Assembly: GCA_029964075.1 (NCBI GenBank)
Contig: CM057144.1
Location: forward strand, 11,865,281 to 11,929,280
Direction of reading: 5' to 3'
Source of the DNA: Patiria pectinifera
Lineage: Eukaryota; Echinodermata; Asteroidea; Valvatida; Asterinidae
DNA length: 64,000 nt
The notes beneath the pieces are model-generated. The model saw only the letters and a list, made by a program, of their open reading frames with translations, ran no database searches and was not told where the DNA came from. Below, piece by piece: positions 23,101 through 38,100 of this stretch; position 1 is the stretch's first letter; every line of letters starts with the position of its first letter. The position numbers and the translations under genes were made by a program.

Positions 23101-26100
23101 CACCGACATCCACAACACCGACATCCACAACACCTAGATCCACAACATATCTGTCACCGAGCTCAACCACCGAACTGTACACAGTCTGTGCCTATGGAGG
23201 CTCCCAAGGGCCCTTTGTCTCTCGCCTGTTGGCTGCAACAAGCACCGGACCAACAGCTTCATATGTAGCCCGCTTCCGATTTTTGGTCAGGGGTTCAAAA
23301 GCTGATACCAAACTGGCCGTCTTCATCTCAAAAACCGATGAATATGCGGTTATCTCAGAGACAAGAATTTGGCAACAACCGGCCCAGGGACCAAACAGCG
23401 AAGTACAGGATGGATACACGGAGTTTCAACTTCGAGAAGGGGACCAGGTAAAGGTTAACGTTCAATCTTCATAAAATTAATGATCAATACAGTACAGTTG
23501 AACATATCGGTAAGAAACAAATCCTCAGCATTAATGAGGTTTTTCGTGTTACCTTTAGGTTATTATCGAAGCCATCATCGCCAAAGACGACATCGAGGCC
23601 ATTATAGCCATTGATGACTTGAACCTTTTCAAAGGTAAGTTGGATATTAAATGCCAAAAGTATACGCTAAATCCACGAAACAGGACGGACGTGGATATTT
23701 TTTTTTAAATATGCATTTATGTCGCAGGAGCTAGTGAGCCTGAACACCTCGCATTGGGTATGAGCAGTACGAAGCACTGGTGGCGCATATCAAGCGAGCA
23801 CCTGAACGTGTCCAGCGAGAGGCCACCGAGCGCCAACGGGAGTTTTCAAGCGGACAACGCCCGGCTGAACACCGAGGAGGGGGCGGGTGCTTGGTGCCCC
23901 ATGAGTAACGACCAAGACAGTTGGATTCAGGTACTTGTAAATCAAACTTGAGGACGGCATTCCTTATTATAATTTTCTTCAAGGTTTCAAACCCTTACAT
24001 TCTTCGGTCATTTTCTTAATAAGAAATTGAAGACTGTTGAAATAATCCACTTGCATCTTCAGTCACACAACCACCGTGGTAAAATTGGCTCTTCAAATTT
24101 TGTTCGCACTTATAGGTTGATTTCGTGGCAGACGCGGATATTTACGGGATAGTCATACAGGGACGAGCATCCTTTGACGAATGGGTTGAGACTTTCTCGG
24201 TGTCGTATTGGACGAGTGAGGAAGGATGGAAAAACATAACCGACGCTGACGGCAATGAGAAAGTAAGTATTCTTTCCCCCTCCACCTTTTTGTTATTATT
24301 AAAAACCGTGTAAACAATTTACTGATAACATGTTCGACCCATATACACAAAACTGCTATCGAAAGTAATTTGTAAATTTGCGCGAAGCACACATGGTCAG
24401 CTAGGTGCAAAAAAAGACGACTGTTTGAAGATTTAAATTTTTATTTAAGAGTACATTGGATCAACCGAGTGTGCAGAGAACACAATTGATAAAAAGGTAT
24501 TGATTCGGTCGGCAACGGGAAGCAGCTATCTTCAGTGTCATTTTGATTCCAAATTAATATTATTGTCCCAAAACTATATTCTTTTTCTAGATTTTTGTGG
24601 GATCATACGACAGTGTTACACCAATCCACGTTGTATTCGACGAGCCAATCAACGTACAACTTGTGCGCATCTACCCAGTCACGTGGCACAATGAGCCCTG
24701 TCTACGGATTGAGTTGATAGGCTACAAGCGTAAGACTGCGTTTTGCAATTTTTTTCAATTTAATAAAATATATTAGTCTAGTTGTGATGAACATTCATTA
24801 CACGAGGTTTAAACTGATTATGATAACCTCCGATATAATTGAAACATTTCACTTAACAGGATAACGATACCTGAACTTGTGTCAGCTTTGCGATACTCAA
24901 CCATTTTGTAGTTTAGTATTCTTACTATATCATATATCAAATGTCATGGATTGCTTCTGTTGATAACTCTAACAATTATTCTCTTGTTTACCGCCATTAC
25001 ATAATAACATAGCAAAGTTAAACACATTTTTACATTTTTTTCTCATGACTATCTGACCATCCGTGTGACCACTCATTCCGCCATCTTGGTAAAGGAACAT
25101 CCTGCATGTCATTTTTCAAAAGCACAACTGTGCAATCAGTTGTGTCCTGCACTGCATGAGAACAACATCACGAATCCAGAATGTTTAATCACATGTTTTG
25201 TCTGTAATTTGAAATAACCTGTACCGTAAATCATGGTCAATTAAATGGTGTAATTCGTCTATTTTATGTTCAACCGTGGATGTCGTTGTGCCGTTGTGGA
25301 ACAATTCTTTTTGTGATTGGCACAGTTTTCGTACTTCACTTTATAAGCACGGTGTCCTCACGCAATATTTTTTTCTTGTTCAATGTTGTACTCTTTTTGA
25401 GTCCATGAAGCTTTTCGTACCTAAAATATACTGTTCTTTTGTTTCTGATCACCATTTTGGTTTTAAGCATGATTGAAAAAGTTAAACGTGAAAAACATTG
25501 CCACTTGTCCGAGTTTTCCCTTAAAACTGCATGATTCCAATTTTGTCATAAAAACTGATTCGATATATTTCTTCAACTAGAAAGAAACATGTATTGTCCT
25601 GTCAATTATTAAGGCTTGCCGGCTACCGATCCTGTAGAAGACAATGCCACGGAGGGTGAATTTACCAGCGAAGCAATGACGTCATCGGGATACGGAACAA
25701 CAGACGATACTCCCTCGTCAACCGTTGATGCTGAGTCTACACCACAAGAATCTAGCACGGATGAAAGAAACACCGTGACCATCCCAGCAACAACGGGGAC
25801 CGGGTTGTTAGGTTCTGGAACAGGAGACGACTACCCTGGTACAGTAACTGACGCTGCTTACTCGTTTCCACCTACCTCGTCAGATACTGTGATCCAGGGA
25901 ACGGACATAACCTCAGAGGCTCAGACTTTTAAAAGCACAACCCTTGAGGTGCAAACTACGCAAACCTCCACCGTCGAACCTCAGACATCAAGAAACCTCG
26001 GTGTGACCTTAGGAACAGCGAGTCTAGACACCACACCTTATGAACCTCAAACATCGATGATTCATGATGCAGTGGAAATGGCACCAAGTCCGAAGACCCA

Positions 26101-29100
26101 AACCCCCAAACCTAAGCTATCAGTGACCACGGAGGCAACGCAAAAGCTAACTAAAGCAGATTTCGCAACCTTGGAAGCTCAGAAATCGATGCCTTCTCCC
26201 GAAACCAACTCTGAGGCAATGAGTCCAGAAGCTACAACCTTCGAACCTTGGACATCGAAACCCACTGAACCAAACTCAGAGGCACCGAGCCAGGAACCCA
26301 CAACTCTTGAACCTCAAACATCAGTTTCTGCTGAAGTGACACTGTCCCTGACACCAGGTCTAGAAACCTCAAAGCTACCTGTTGATGGATCCACGACCTC
26401 TAATGGCAAACAGTCACCAGGTGGGCCTTCCGTCGACCCTGCACCCACAAGTGATGTGAACACTCCCGCTGTAAAAAGTACAACCGGATCGCAGTCGCAC
26501 TCCACCAATGGGACCTCTGTTTCAGAGAAAGAGGCCCAGGGACTAATTCAAATGGCCACACATGTAGGTGACATGTCAATGCGTGAAAACGTACCTACTA
26601 AGGTACTGAATATCCGAATGCCTTTGAAATTTACGATAATGTACAACAGGGTTTTAAAATAACAAAATACGAAGGGCAAATGTCTTTATACAACGCGACA
26701 GTGTTATGTACACCTATGGCCAAAAAAAATAAATATTCGGTCTCTGGTCAGACCAAAGTTCCGGAATTGACGCGGCCACGCGGCTTTTTTTTTTTTTGGC
26801 TTTTTTTCTTTATTCTTCAAGCTTGGATTGTACAGACAAGGTAGGTACTATTTTGCTTTTTTGGTGTCCTCATGTACATTGGTGTCCTTCATAATTTGCC
26901 TTGGTGCTTTCGATCATTTGCCTTGGTGCAATTTCCCATTACTTGGTGCTCTTTGGTAAAAAAAAATTGAGGAGGTGCGGAAATAGAGGGCGCTGTTGGA
27001 GCTACCGCGGAACATTTTGAAAAAAAAAAAAGATCGACGCGCATGATTAAAATCGACGCGCGCGCTGACCAGAGACCGACTTATTTTTTTTTTTGCTTAA
27101 CTGTGCGACGGACACAACTTCAATCAAACGAGATTGCAATTAAACTACACAGATTTCTTTCTTTCAAGGTTGAAGATGTTTACGCCGCGATCGAATCGCT
27201 GGAAGGCGCTCTAACACCTCAGACGGCCAAACTGGCTCTAGACGCCGTATCCTCCGCCAAATTTACCCACCTAACCGACAAAGAGGTTGCAGTAGTCACC
27301 AAGACACTGGGCGCGGTCTCCGAAGCAGCCGGGAAGGACAAAGCCTCTGCCAAGGTAAAAACTAATAACTCATCCCAATGTTCACTGGTATCAACTCATT
27401 CATCACACGCATTGAAGCTTTAAACATACCTTAAAACGTTGTTGAGTTGTTGCAATATTTAGGAGAAGGAATCACTTTATATATTATATCAATGTGCAGT
27501 TTCTCGATGCGAATTTGTTAATGTCAACTGCATTGTTTATTTATAAAACCTTACTTTATTTTGATATCATAGGAGTTTCTCAATGTGTGTGGAGATCTTC
27601 TCAGTCCAAATTATACGGACGCACTCTCATCTTCCGGCACGGTAAGTCAGACATCACAGTCTGTAAATGTCTGAAGGTAGAACTGTTTTACGCCATGCGC
27701 CAATGTACTTCAGTTTTTATGACCCTCAACTGATTAGAAGCAGTGTATGTACCAGCCTCGCCTCCGTGGGCGCATGCGCCGGCCGCGTTCCTTCATACTA
27801 ACGAGCAAGGCATTATGGGAACCGACACAGCTGAGCAAGATCGTACCCATGGGGAACGAGGTTGTGTATCCACAGACTTCACTGGTTTAGTTTTGGGAGG
27901 TAAAACATGTCACTGTCGCCTAGGTCAACCGTGAATACTGCCACCTAGTGTCAATGGTATTCAGCCTCGGGCCGTCTACATTGAAGAGCGCCCCCGTGTG
28001 CTAATGTCCGGGATGATTTGTTGGCAAAATTTGGGTTTACCTCTTGGTCTTGCAAAGCCAGTGATTAGACGCGTGGCCGATGTATTAATAACTTACATTT
28101 TGTTATTTTCCAGGCTACCAATTCTTCCACATCGGCCTCCACCTCGGTTATCAGAAACCTACTTAGCGCGGTCGACAACTTTGCGGCTTCCGTCACTGAA
28201 AACCTACTGGATAAGAATACGACGGAAGTCCTCATTGCTAACGACAATCTAGGTAAGGAAAACTTATGAAAGTAACGTAAATATGCATAATAAGTTGCAT
28301 AATTAGCCTTACAGACCTTATTGGCGAGGAAGCCATTTTTGATCGTGTTCCCTGAATCTATTTTATAAATTGTAAACTGTCGAATGGGATGGTGCCAGAC
28401 TATTATTGGAATGCGTTCCAAGCCTCACTGTCATGTAATAAAACATTAATGTGGCTTGAAACGTTAGGGTACTATGATCAATCTGGAATTTTTAATTATT
28501 CATCAGAGCACACTGGTATGATTTTTTAATGAACTTTTATTCATTGCTTTCATTTCTACTCCTAAATTCCGATAATGAAGACTTTACCTCGCTTTCAATT
28601 GAATATTTTCGTCGTGTGAATAAAGTCTATTGAATAAAAACACAATACGCTGTACATGTATTACAAAATATGCTAACTTTGATAACGTTTCGACATCGGA
28701 AACTCTCCACGGAGACAGTGGTTTGGTTTTATTGGGAGTACTTTTTTTATTTGATCCTCAGTTCTACAGTGCTGGTCAGACTTTAGCGGAAAAATCAAAG
28801 GGAACAAGGTGGAGCTTAGCCCTGAATCTAGCAAGAACGTCTTCTCCCTACCTGCGTCTTCTTTCCAGGGAAAAGAAAGTACTCAAATGACATGTCTTTT
28901 GTCATAGTGGATTAATATGCTTATACTTAACATAACAGAAGCCTGAGGAATAACTGGTGATGCATATTTTTTAGGCGATCGAAAAACGAACCACAAATGG
29001 TCTAATGCTGCCTTGAGACCTACTTTTAATTTTCTAAATCACATGCCCTACCAGTTGATTCAACATTTTACAAGGACGTCTTATTTTAGGTTTCAAAACT

Positions 29101-32100
29101 GGGAAAAAACACAAATTAGTGTTCGGTTAATATTTAATTTCCAATAGTTTTCTGACGCCAAACCAATTGCTATCACGTTATTCAGTTAAAGCTACAGCAG
29201 TCGTCTTCAAAACCCTGCACAACGCGATCACGACCGAGGTTGAAGGTCAGAGTTCATCCGGAAATGCGACCTTGGGGTCAGAGGTCGTATCACTTACCGT
29301 GACCCAAGAGGATGGTTCGCCACTTCCATTAAGCGAGGACAATCCAGTGGTTTTGTCCTTCCAGCTTGAACAGGTATGCAGAAAATGTTGCTGTTTATTT
29401 TTTTGGTTTACAATTTGCAATGAAAAAAATATATATGACCTATACCGAGTCGCACCGTTCATTAAATATGAATCAAGTAATAGCTAGAATTTAATTGGCT
29501 CGAAAATTATGACATCGAAATCCCTGTTGTCTTACAGAGCAAAACATCGGACCAGGAGGCGAAATGCTGCTTTTGGAAGTTCCAAAACAGGTAAATTATA
29601 TCTTATCCTGTATTCTTTATCTAGCTTTATCTAGCGGAACAATAAAAAAAAGTAGGTGTATTACTTGGATGGGAAGTATGTTTTGGAAAAACAAACAAAA
29701 GTTGGACAATCGTGTTTAACAAAAAGAAGTACAATGGCTCAAATATTAACGACCTTCAATTTTCCATTTTTTTTCTACAAAAGTTCCAAGGGCGGTTTGT
29801 GGTCGACGGATGGCTGCGTTGTCAATGAATCTTCGTCCAACGCCACCACGTGTCACTGCAGTCATCTGACCAACTTCGCCGTCCTGCTTCAGCTTAAGGA
29901 AACCGTAGGAACCACAGCAAACAGCATTTCACAGCGGCACATTATCTACTTGTTTGTTGAAAATTTTTCAAGCATACATTTCTTTTGCTAAATAATGACA
30001 TTCATTCAGCTAAAAAAGAAGTTAACGAGTATACGGTTTGGGGTAAAACAGGTTTTTAACTAGAAAGCACCCAGAGAGCGCTAACCTCCGCCATGGCTAA
30101 ACAATTCCCCGCCATATTGTCAGTACACCCAAACGAAAAACTCGCATAAATGGCGAAGAATCCTTACAAAATAATTTTGGATCCAGACCCACATCCGGAT
30201 CACTTCGAAAATCTAATCGATTTGTACTTGTACCAAGGAACACCCCTATTTTTTTGTTCATGCACATCCGTCCACAACTTTTTGAGTTATCTTGCTATAA
30301 AAACAGACAAACCAACCAACCAACCAACCAACCAACCAACAAACTAACCAACGCCGAAGAAAATATAACCCCCTTGGCAGAGGTACTTAGGAAATAAACG
30401 AATTTCAACGACGAACTTCCATTCCTCCAACATTGAAACTGTATTCAGCCATGTATACTTTAAAGGTACACCGAGTTCAATCAATACTACAATCCCGGCC
30501 AAAATGGTTGGGACCCTGAGCCTGCCACGGTCACCTGCTCCCCCGGTCAATGTTGTTCTCTCCAGCTGATGGAGCACACACCGCGCAATGAGAGACAACA
30601 TTGAACGGGGACCGGGGGGTTGGGGGCCCAGCGAGATTTGGCCAGGATTGTAGGCTCCTTTTTTATTTTGTGTAGGTAATACCAGCGGCGCACTCGACAG
30701 CGCTTGAAGTCTTGACGTACATTGGAACCATCTTGTCCATAACTTCATTGCTGCTCTCCATCGGACTGTTCTGCTTTCTGAGGTTAGCCTTATCGGTCAG
30801 CTCTTCGTGTTAATAATAAACCTGTCGACTTTCTTAATATTGCTCCTCTTACGAGTTTGCTCTTAAAATAATCCTTAAACTGTGCAAACACTGTGTGTCG
30901 AATTTCATATAACGAAATTGAAAAGACATCACCCGTGATTACGACTTCGTTACATCTGAAAGCGCACGTAACGAGGTGGGCGCCTGAGAGGCTCACAGAT
31001 AATGGTTTTAATTGCTTTCAGCCTAGTCACGATCCGGAGTCATTATTTATCCTTTTTCCTTAATTAAACACGATCTGACTTCCCCAGTCACTGCTTACAT
31101 GATCAGAACTGACAGGCGGATGTGATTTGCAGTGATTAATTCGTCATTCCATGTGTGATAGCAATTTGCTCGATAACAAAAAAATTCACTTTTTTTTCAC
31201 ATTGGCTACAATGTCCTTCCAACATGTTAAATCAGCGGTGGCGGAATGAACGGTTTTCAAACTGGGGGCATCACCAAAAAGGGGCATTTGTACATCCGTG
31301 CTGAAATGTCGACACGTTTTTTTTTTCACCGGACACTTTGCCTCCGTAAAATCAAATAGTGGGGGTGGGGTGGGGTGGGGGTGGGGTGGGGGGTTGGTAA
31401 CATCTTCAAAAATAGAGGGGCGCTCTTCAAACCCGGCCATTGTGCAAACTACGCCTTATGTGCCCATTTTTAGGGCGCATTGTAAGGGTTTTGGGGCTTG
31501 GTTTTCATATTCATCGTTCATATCAGAACTCTCTATACCATTTTGAGAAATGGTTAACTAAAAACAAATTATCCACAATTTTAGGGCCAGTTTTGTTTTC
31601 ATCTCGAGGGGGCACATTTATGCTCGAGGGGGCACTTTTATGCCCGCAAAAGGGGCACTTTAAATCGGGGGGGGGGGGGGGGGCTAGAGCCACCCAAGCC
31701 CCCCGGTTCCGCCGCCCCGTGTTAAATTTAAGAATCGCCAATACGAACCGCATTCATGGTTCTTGACGTCGTGTAATATTATTGATACCCCTGAAAACTC
31801 GCGTTCAGAGGCACCTACACTGACAATAGCAGAAACATAAACGAAAAACTTTGCAGGTTTAATTCAGTAATGTCATTGCTAAGTTAAAGTTCACAGCTGT
31901 ATACAGCACCGAATACGGCTGCATTTCAAATTTCTTTAGTCTGTATAAAGCGTCAGACCATACTACCCGATTTATTTTGTTTCCCATCCAGTGTGGAACA
32001 GCCAGACTTTGTTCATGTATTGAAATAAAATACATCACATGACAGCCGAGAAACGATTGAATGAAACACCCAGTGTTAAAGGCAGTGTTAAAACTCCGGA

Positions 32101-35100
32101 AATAAGCGTCTAGCACAACACTTAAGCTTACGAATGTTCTTGGCTTCCTGAGATATTTTCCAAGTGTCTAGAGGCTATGTTTTCACCAAGAACGTATTTT
32201 GAAAGCTTCAAGACGGACGGTTTCGAATTTGATTTCAGGTTGTTGAAGTCCCAGCGTGTCATCATCCACGTGAACCTGGCGGTCTCGCTAGCCGCTGCTC
32301 AGCTGCTTTACCTGACAGGGATAGATGCCACGTCTAATCAGGCAAGTCGTCGTCTCTCTATGACATTTTGAACAAGACAGACGCATTAAAAGAGACAGCA
32401 CGGAAAGCTGAAGAAACCTTCAGAGAGGAAGAGAAAATGTGATGCGATCAAGCTGGCGTGAGTCGTTTGTCGACCCTACTCAATTTTTTTTATTACAGAT
32501 TTGAAAAGCGCACAATCTCAGCATTACTGCTGTGAAAACTGCACGGCTGGTACCATCTTTAGTTCAAAAATTATGGAAGTCGGAACACCAAAAGATGTGA
32601 TGAAGTGATGTGATGAAGTGGCCCTATTTTGGCCTGTATATCTCCAAATAAAAATTCCCAACAAACGACTCATTTTAATAGCTTGATCACATCACAAATG
32701 ATGAATTTATATTCAGTATTATGGGGAAAGCCGGAATGATAATCCCAGAAAACACACGGAATCAGCGTGTGGTTAAAAAATATAGCTTATCTTGGGCAAA
32801 GGCGGAGGAAAGCATAATACTATGTGAGCATTTCCCTTATAAAAAGCGGAGGAAAATGTCCCCTTCCATGATTTTAAAAGAGAAGTGGGATGGCGTTGGT
32901 ATAGCCATGTAGCATAATTATCTGTATCACTACACACTTTGCTTCTAGGGATGGTGTAAGGCTATCGCAGTCCTGCTACACTACCTCTTCACAACCTCCT
33001 TTGCGTGGATGTTCATGGAGGGCGTTCACCTCTACATGAAGTCTGTGGCGGTCTTCGGTAAGGGGCTGAAGACGTGGATGTACATGGCCATAGGATGGGG
33101 TAAGTCACATTGTCGAGAATCAGAAAAGCTTGGTACCCTTGTCGGATGTTGCACGGCTGAAGAAAGAAGCAATGATTAATGTCATCACCATTCTGAGTGA
33201 CGAAATACTTGTGATCTAAAAAGCCTTTCCACTTAACATTGGTTTACATGGTTCGTTTAGTCTCAGCAATTGCTTTTTGACAGTGAACAAACACAGCACG
33301 CAATTACCAGCTTTCACAAGCCGTAATATTTAAGTTAGATAGTGAAGGGGCGCTCTTGTATCGGTTAAGTTTCCTGCACCAAGGTAAACTTTGCGATCCC
33401 AATAAAGGCCGCTCAAACAGAAAATTACATTTTGCAAAATTGGCACCAGTCCGGAACTGAAAAAGCCTAGATACATCTCGGACACTTGGTGGCAGCAGAC
33501 ATAATTTTCGTTTCCGGTTAGATGGGTTAGATGTTTATGGAAAACTATTGTTTACTATGGTATCTAAACATTGCCTAGGGTTAAGTGTAACAGCAACATT
33601 GGTGTACATGTAATTTTGTCCCCCTCCCTGATGCGCCTTTCACGGCATATTATTGTGTATGGTATCCCGACGTCGTTTCGTACATCCGCTTAGTCCATCA
33701 ACATTTTGCGTCAGCTCCTTGCGTCATATTGAGCATGCGCAGCAGGAGCGAGAGGAAAACCTTTCGCCAGCTAATCAAAGCATTATTAACAGTGTCTGCT
33801 ATGAGACGAAAAGCTTGCATCTCTTCGCGGGTGAAAAACCTTTTCCATGTGGTTGTTGGGTCACCTACCGTGATCGGCGCATTATAGGCCTACGCTCTGT
33901 CGGTTCCCGGCCCATCGACCGTAAAGCGATAACAACAGGTCGACTGGCGGCTTCTAAGTTGTTGATTTGTTCGGATACCATTGCAGGGGTTCAGTCGAGG
34001 GCGAGATCTTTAAGGAATCCCTTAGGACGGATGCCGGATCCTCGAAAACCGCGGATGTTGTCTACTCTGATAGGATCGGAGAGGCAATATTACAGAAGGG
34101 TTGCCTAAGTAGATGAAAGAGGAGGCCGAATATCATCGGTCAATCTCGTGTCATCGACTTTCTCGGTGTATTGTGTCGATATTACGAGCGGCCGTGAATA
34201 AGGGGACAGTCTGATCGCTAAGGAGGAGTTGCAGTAATTCATCCAGTAATTTCCTTTCCCTAAATAACATCTGATTGCAAATCTTGTTGACTGAAGCATC
34301 GCAGCCATTCAATTAAACACACTGGACCTCAACACCTCACCAAACTCTATCTGAAAAATCATATTATTATAATGATTTTTGAAACTAGTTTGGTATCTCT
34401 AGCAAAGTTCTGGTGACCAGCACTGTAACAAGTCATAGGAACTTCACCACGCATTCTGGCTACTGCTTTCACAATTGCATTTTTCGAAAATGTAAGATAC
34501 ACCAAGCTGGACTTTCAAGCCAATACTTATTCTAGGGACATAAACGCTGCGTATTACTTGGAGTAATCATCTCAGAATCGTCATTTTTTTCTTGTGTGTA
34601 GGGTCTCCACTGTTAATAGTCGGCGTTGCCCTGGCTGCAAGGTTTGATGGCTATGGCACTGAAACCCGGTAAGGAAATGAAACATGACGTAACCACAACC
34701 CCCCCCCCCAAAAAAAAAACATCCCAACTTGAATAATAATAATAATCGTAATGATAATAATATTCATTAATGACGCATTTTCGAAACATTTACTGAAAAA
34801 TGGGAAAATAATAATATTTTCTTCATGAATATTATACACGATTTTATTTGCAAAGGCGTTTTAGTCTGGATCATATTTTTCAGAACAAATGGCTCATTCA
34901 ATTTCTTGTCTTGAATACAACTGTATTTCGTGAACAAGTCGAAATACCCACATGAAAACCAGATCGTTCATGAAAACCAAATCGGTCAAACTTTGCATAT
35001 TTAGGATTTTACTTTCTTGAGAAACTGTTTTAATTTGATACAGACAGACGTTTTTGACAGAAACCTGATATGACGAGATTATAAGCCAGTTCATTATCTG

Positions 35101-38100
35101 GAGCGATATAATGTGACAAAGCATCCTCTACATCAGCGTTAACACACACTATGTTGGTAATCAGACGCTGAAAGCCATCACACCTATACCTGGATGCCTC
35201 GAAATTGGTGACAAAGTAAGACAGAAGATGCTAGATCGAATTTTATCAGGCCATCTATACTGAGAAAATGTGTCAAACACTTCCGAAAATGGGTCACGGA
35301 GAACATGGTCAATTACTAACACACTTTTTTACGACAGTAAGCCGTGAAAAACATATCCTGTTTTGGCCAGCTTGGTAATTTTAACCTTGGGCATGGGGGC
35401 TAGGGTGCATCACCTGACACCGTACGCGGTATATCTTGTTTGCCGCGATTTTGTCAAATTATTTTGGCGTTGTGTTACACACAGCTGCTGGCTGTCCCTC
35501 GACAGTGGCCTCATCTACGCGTTCGTAACTCCAGTGGTGGTTGTCGTGGTGGTAAGTGCTCAACGGCCATTGCATGTACATGTTTATCCTGGTGTGGTGA
35601 CTGTTTTATGACTCACACTTATTCAAGATTCGCCTTCTGCCTTATCAAACCTTAAGCCGAATGCGACTTAAAGGTCATTCCAGACCTAGGGAATGCTTGC
35701 TTTTGCAAGCTTGCCTGTTTGTCTGATTTCTGAAAGTTCAAGTTTCCGTGTGCAAGTGTATACAATCTTCAGGGAGCCAGACGTTATTCAAATGTCCCTA
35801 ACAAATGGCTTATTATGCCACTTTTGATAACGAACAGTATTCATGCTGGAGGCAAAATCCATACGAATCACACTTTTTTTCCTCTTTCCTGCACACCTGT
35901 ATCAACATCGTTAACTTATAAAGTGCCCCGGGTCCCCATGAGAGGACTCTCACTACACGGCCCAAAGATCAACTGGGTGAATTTCTGTTGATTTTCATGA
36001 ATCCCGTGCCCCTTCTCGAGAATTATTTATGGGCTGAATGTTGTCCTTAGCTTGTCGAAAGCATTTCGACCCACGGTTATCCTACCCTGTGATCGGAGAA
36101 GTAGAACTAGAACTTGGTGGATGCGAGCGTTTGCCGTAATACTCGTTTTGCATAGAAAACCCGTGTTTTGTGCAATGAAGCGTTCAAAGACCAACCGAAG
36201 CAAAATCGGGTTCACTCACGGACATTGGGCCCCTTTGGTTTGATTCTACAGTCTCCGCCTCCAGTATAGCTGGGGGCGCCCCGCTCTGTACGGGATTGAC
36301 CGATTGATATCCCGCGCTCAGCTGCAGGCATAGATATCGTCTTGTGTCACCGAACTCAAAGCCACTTGCAAAGGAGAAGAAAACAAAGATGGTGAAAAGT
36401 CAGTGCCAAAAGGCCATGTTTCATCGATCGTATATGGATTCTCAATTTACTTATTGGCTTTATACACGGAAGGGAATCTAAGAGCACATGATACGGGCTT
36501 CCATGGCGATATTATGTCGAAGTGAATCAAACACTGCTTTGAAAAGGCCGGACGACATGGCACTTACAGTCAATGTGATCAAATGTCGCTTTAATTCCTG
36601 AAATGCGATACCGATTCTTCGGAGTTCGGCAGATTTGTGACACTTTCACGGTCACTTTAAAAGCGGCAGTGCAAAATATCTCCAGGCAGCTAGCAGCATC
36701 TTGCAAAGCGAGAATGAAAATGACCACATCTCTGTGCCATTCAAATGCAATCCACCAAGCTCTAGGGACTTGCGATGATTTCTTTCACACAGCTTTCGCC
36801 GCAAGATAAAAGAGGAGATCAATTTAGGTGAAACTTATTAAACCAAATTTGCTAACCTTTATAAGAAATTGTACGGTTTCTCTTGAGCAGCTGAACACGC
36901 TTATATTGGTGATGGTGATTCGTGTCTTCATGGGGTTGAAGGCGAATGTCGACAAGACGGAAAAGGAAAAAATCAGGTATTAAAAAAAGGTTCAACGAAT
37001 TAAAGAATGAATTCAATGTTAATGTGTTACATTACACTTTTTCTTAAAACAAATAACATTCTAGAAAACCTAAGAGGTCACCGTGTATTTCTAGTTGAAC
37101 TTCAATGAGTTTCTGTAATATTTGATATTCTTGACGAAGAAAAGAAAATTGTGCCGTGAGACATTTACACGAAAGTTTTTCCGTCAAGATTTCTCGGAAA
37201 ACGCTATAAATCAAGGATTCCAAGCATTCATATGTACCTTTTTAAAACACAATCTTCTTTGTTAATAATAATAATAAATAATAATAAAAGAACATTTGTA
37301 AAGCGCCGGTATCCGCCAAAAATAGGCGCTCATGGCGCTCGAGGAGAAAGTCAAGTTAGGATTGTGTATTGTGAGAGTAAGCTTGTTTGTACAGGCGAGA
37401 TTTTATGTTTGTCTTAAATGTTGTGATGGATGGAGATGATTTGATAGCCAGAGGGAGTTGGTTCCACACTCGGGTTGACGCTGGAAAGAAAATCCGCAAT
37501 GTTTTGAAATCCAAAGAGTTTCCACTTTGAAACTCAGACGGCTCATAATGATGGAACATTGATATCCCACCGTCCCCAGGGCCGGCATCAGGGCTGTTCT
37601 CCTGCTTCAACCCCTCCTGGGATTCACCTGGGTCTTCGGTCTGTTCTCAGCCTTCGACGACACGCTCTTCTTCACTTACCTCTTCGTCATCTTTAACTCC
37701 TCCCAGGTAAGGTCTTGTGTCAAACTAACTGTCAAGGCGTCAAAGTTCCATGCCTTATCGTATCCAGTGGTGTACTACGGGGTCTATTTATCTATTTATA
37801 CATATGTACTACGGGGGGATCACAGGGCCTCATGTTCTTGAGGGAAAACTCAATGGATTTAACAAGATACCTTAAATCTTTTTTGCTTGTGGGACAAGCT
37901 AGCCCAATTCCCCCCCCCCAGTTTACGCAACTGACACAATTATACGTTGTATACATTATTATTCAACCAATATAACCATTATTCTGCAACACTGTTTTGA
38001 CGCTAGTCTTCTTCGAGCGCGTGGGGGACTTTTGACCGATGACCGATAGCGGCCACCGTACGAGTCTAATCCAGAACTCAGGTTTCAATCATAGTTTTCC

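Noticed and set aside
22634-23182. 182-codon open frame antisense to the minisatellite (Val/Asp-rich)
   Set aside because: It exists only because the 15-bp repeat lacks stops in that frame. The sense strand fits the MAM and mucin protein.
27750-27870. NRF1-like GCGCATGCGC and a foldback pair suggesting an internal promoter or MITE
   Set aside because: The inverted ends match poorly and no element boundary or transcript start could be defined.
33653-34108. 151-codon open frame in the intron between TM3 and TM4
   Set aside because: It opens with a non-ATG-like context and has no motif, conserved neighbour or splice logic; the intron is otherwise well defined by phase.
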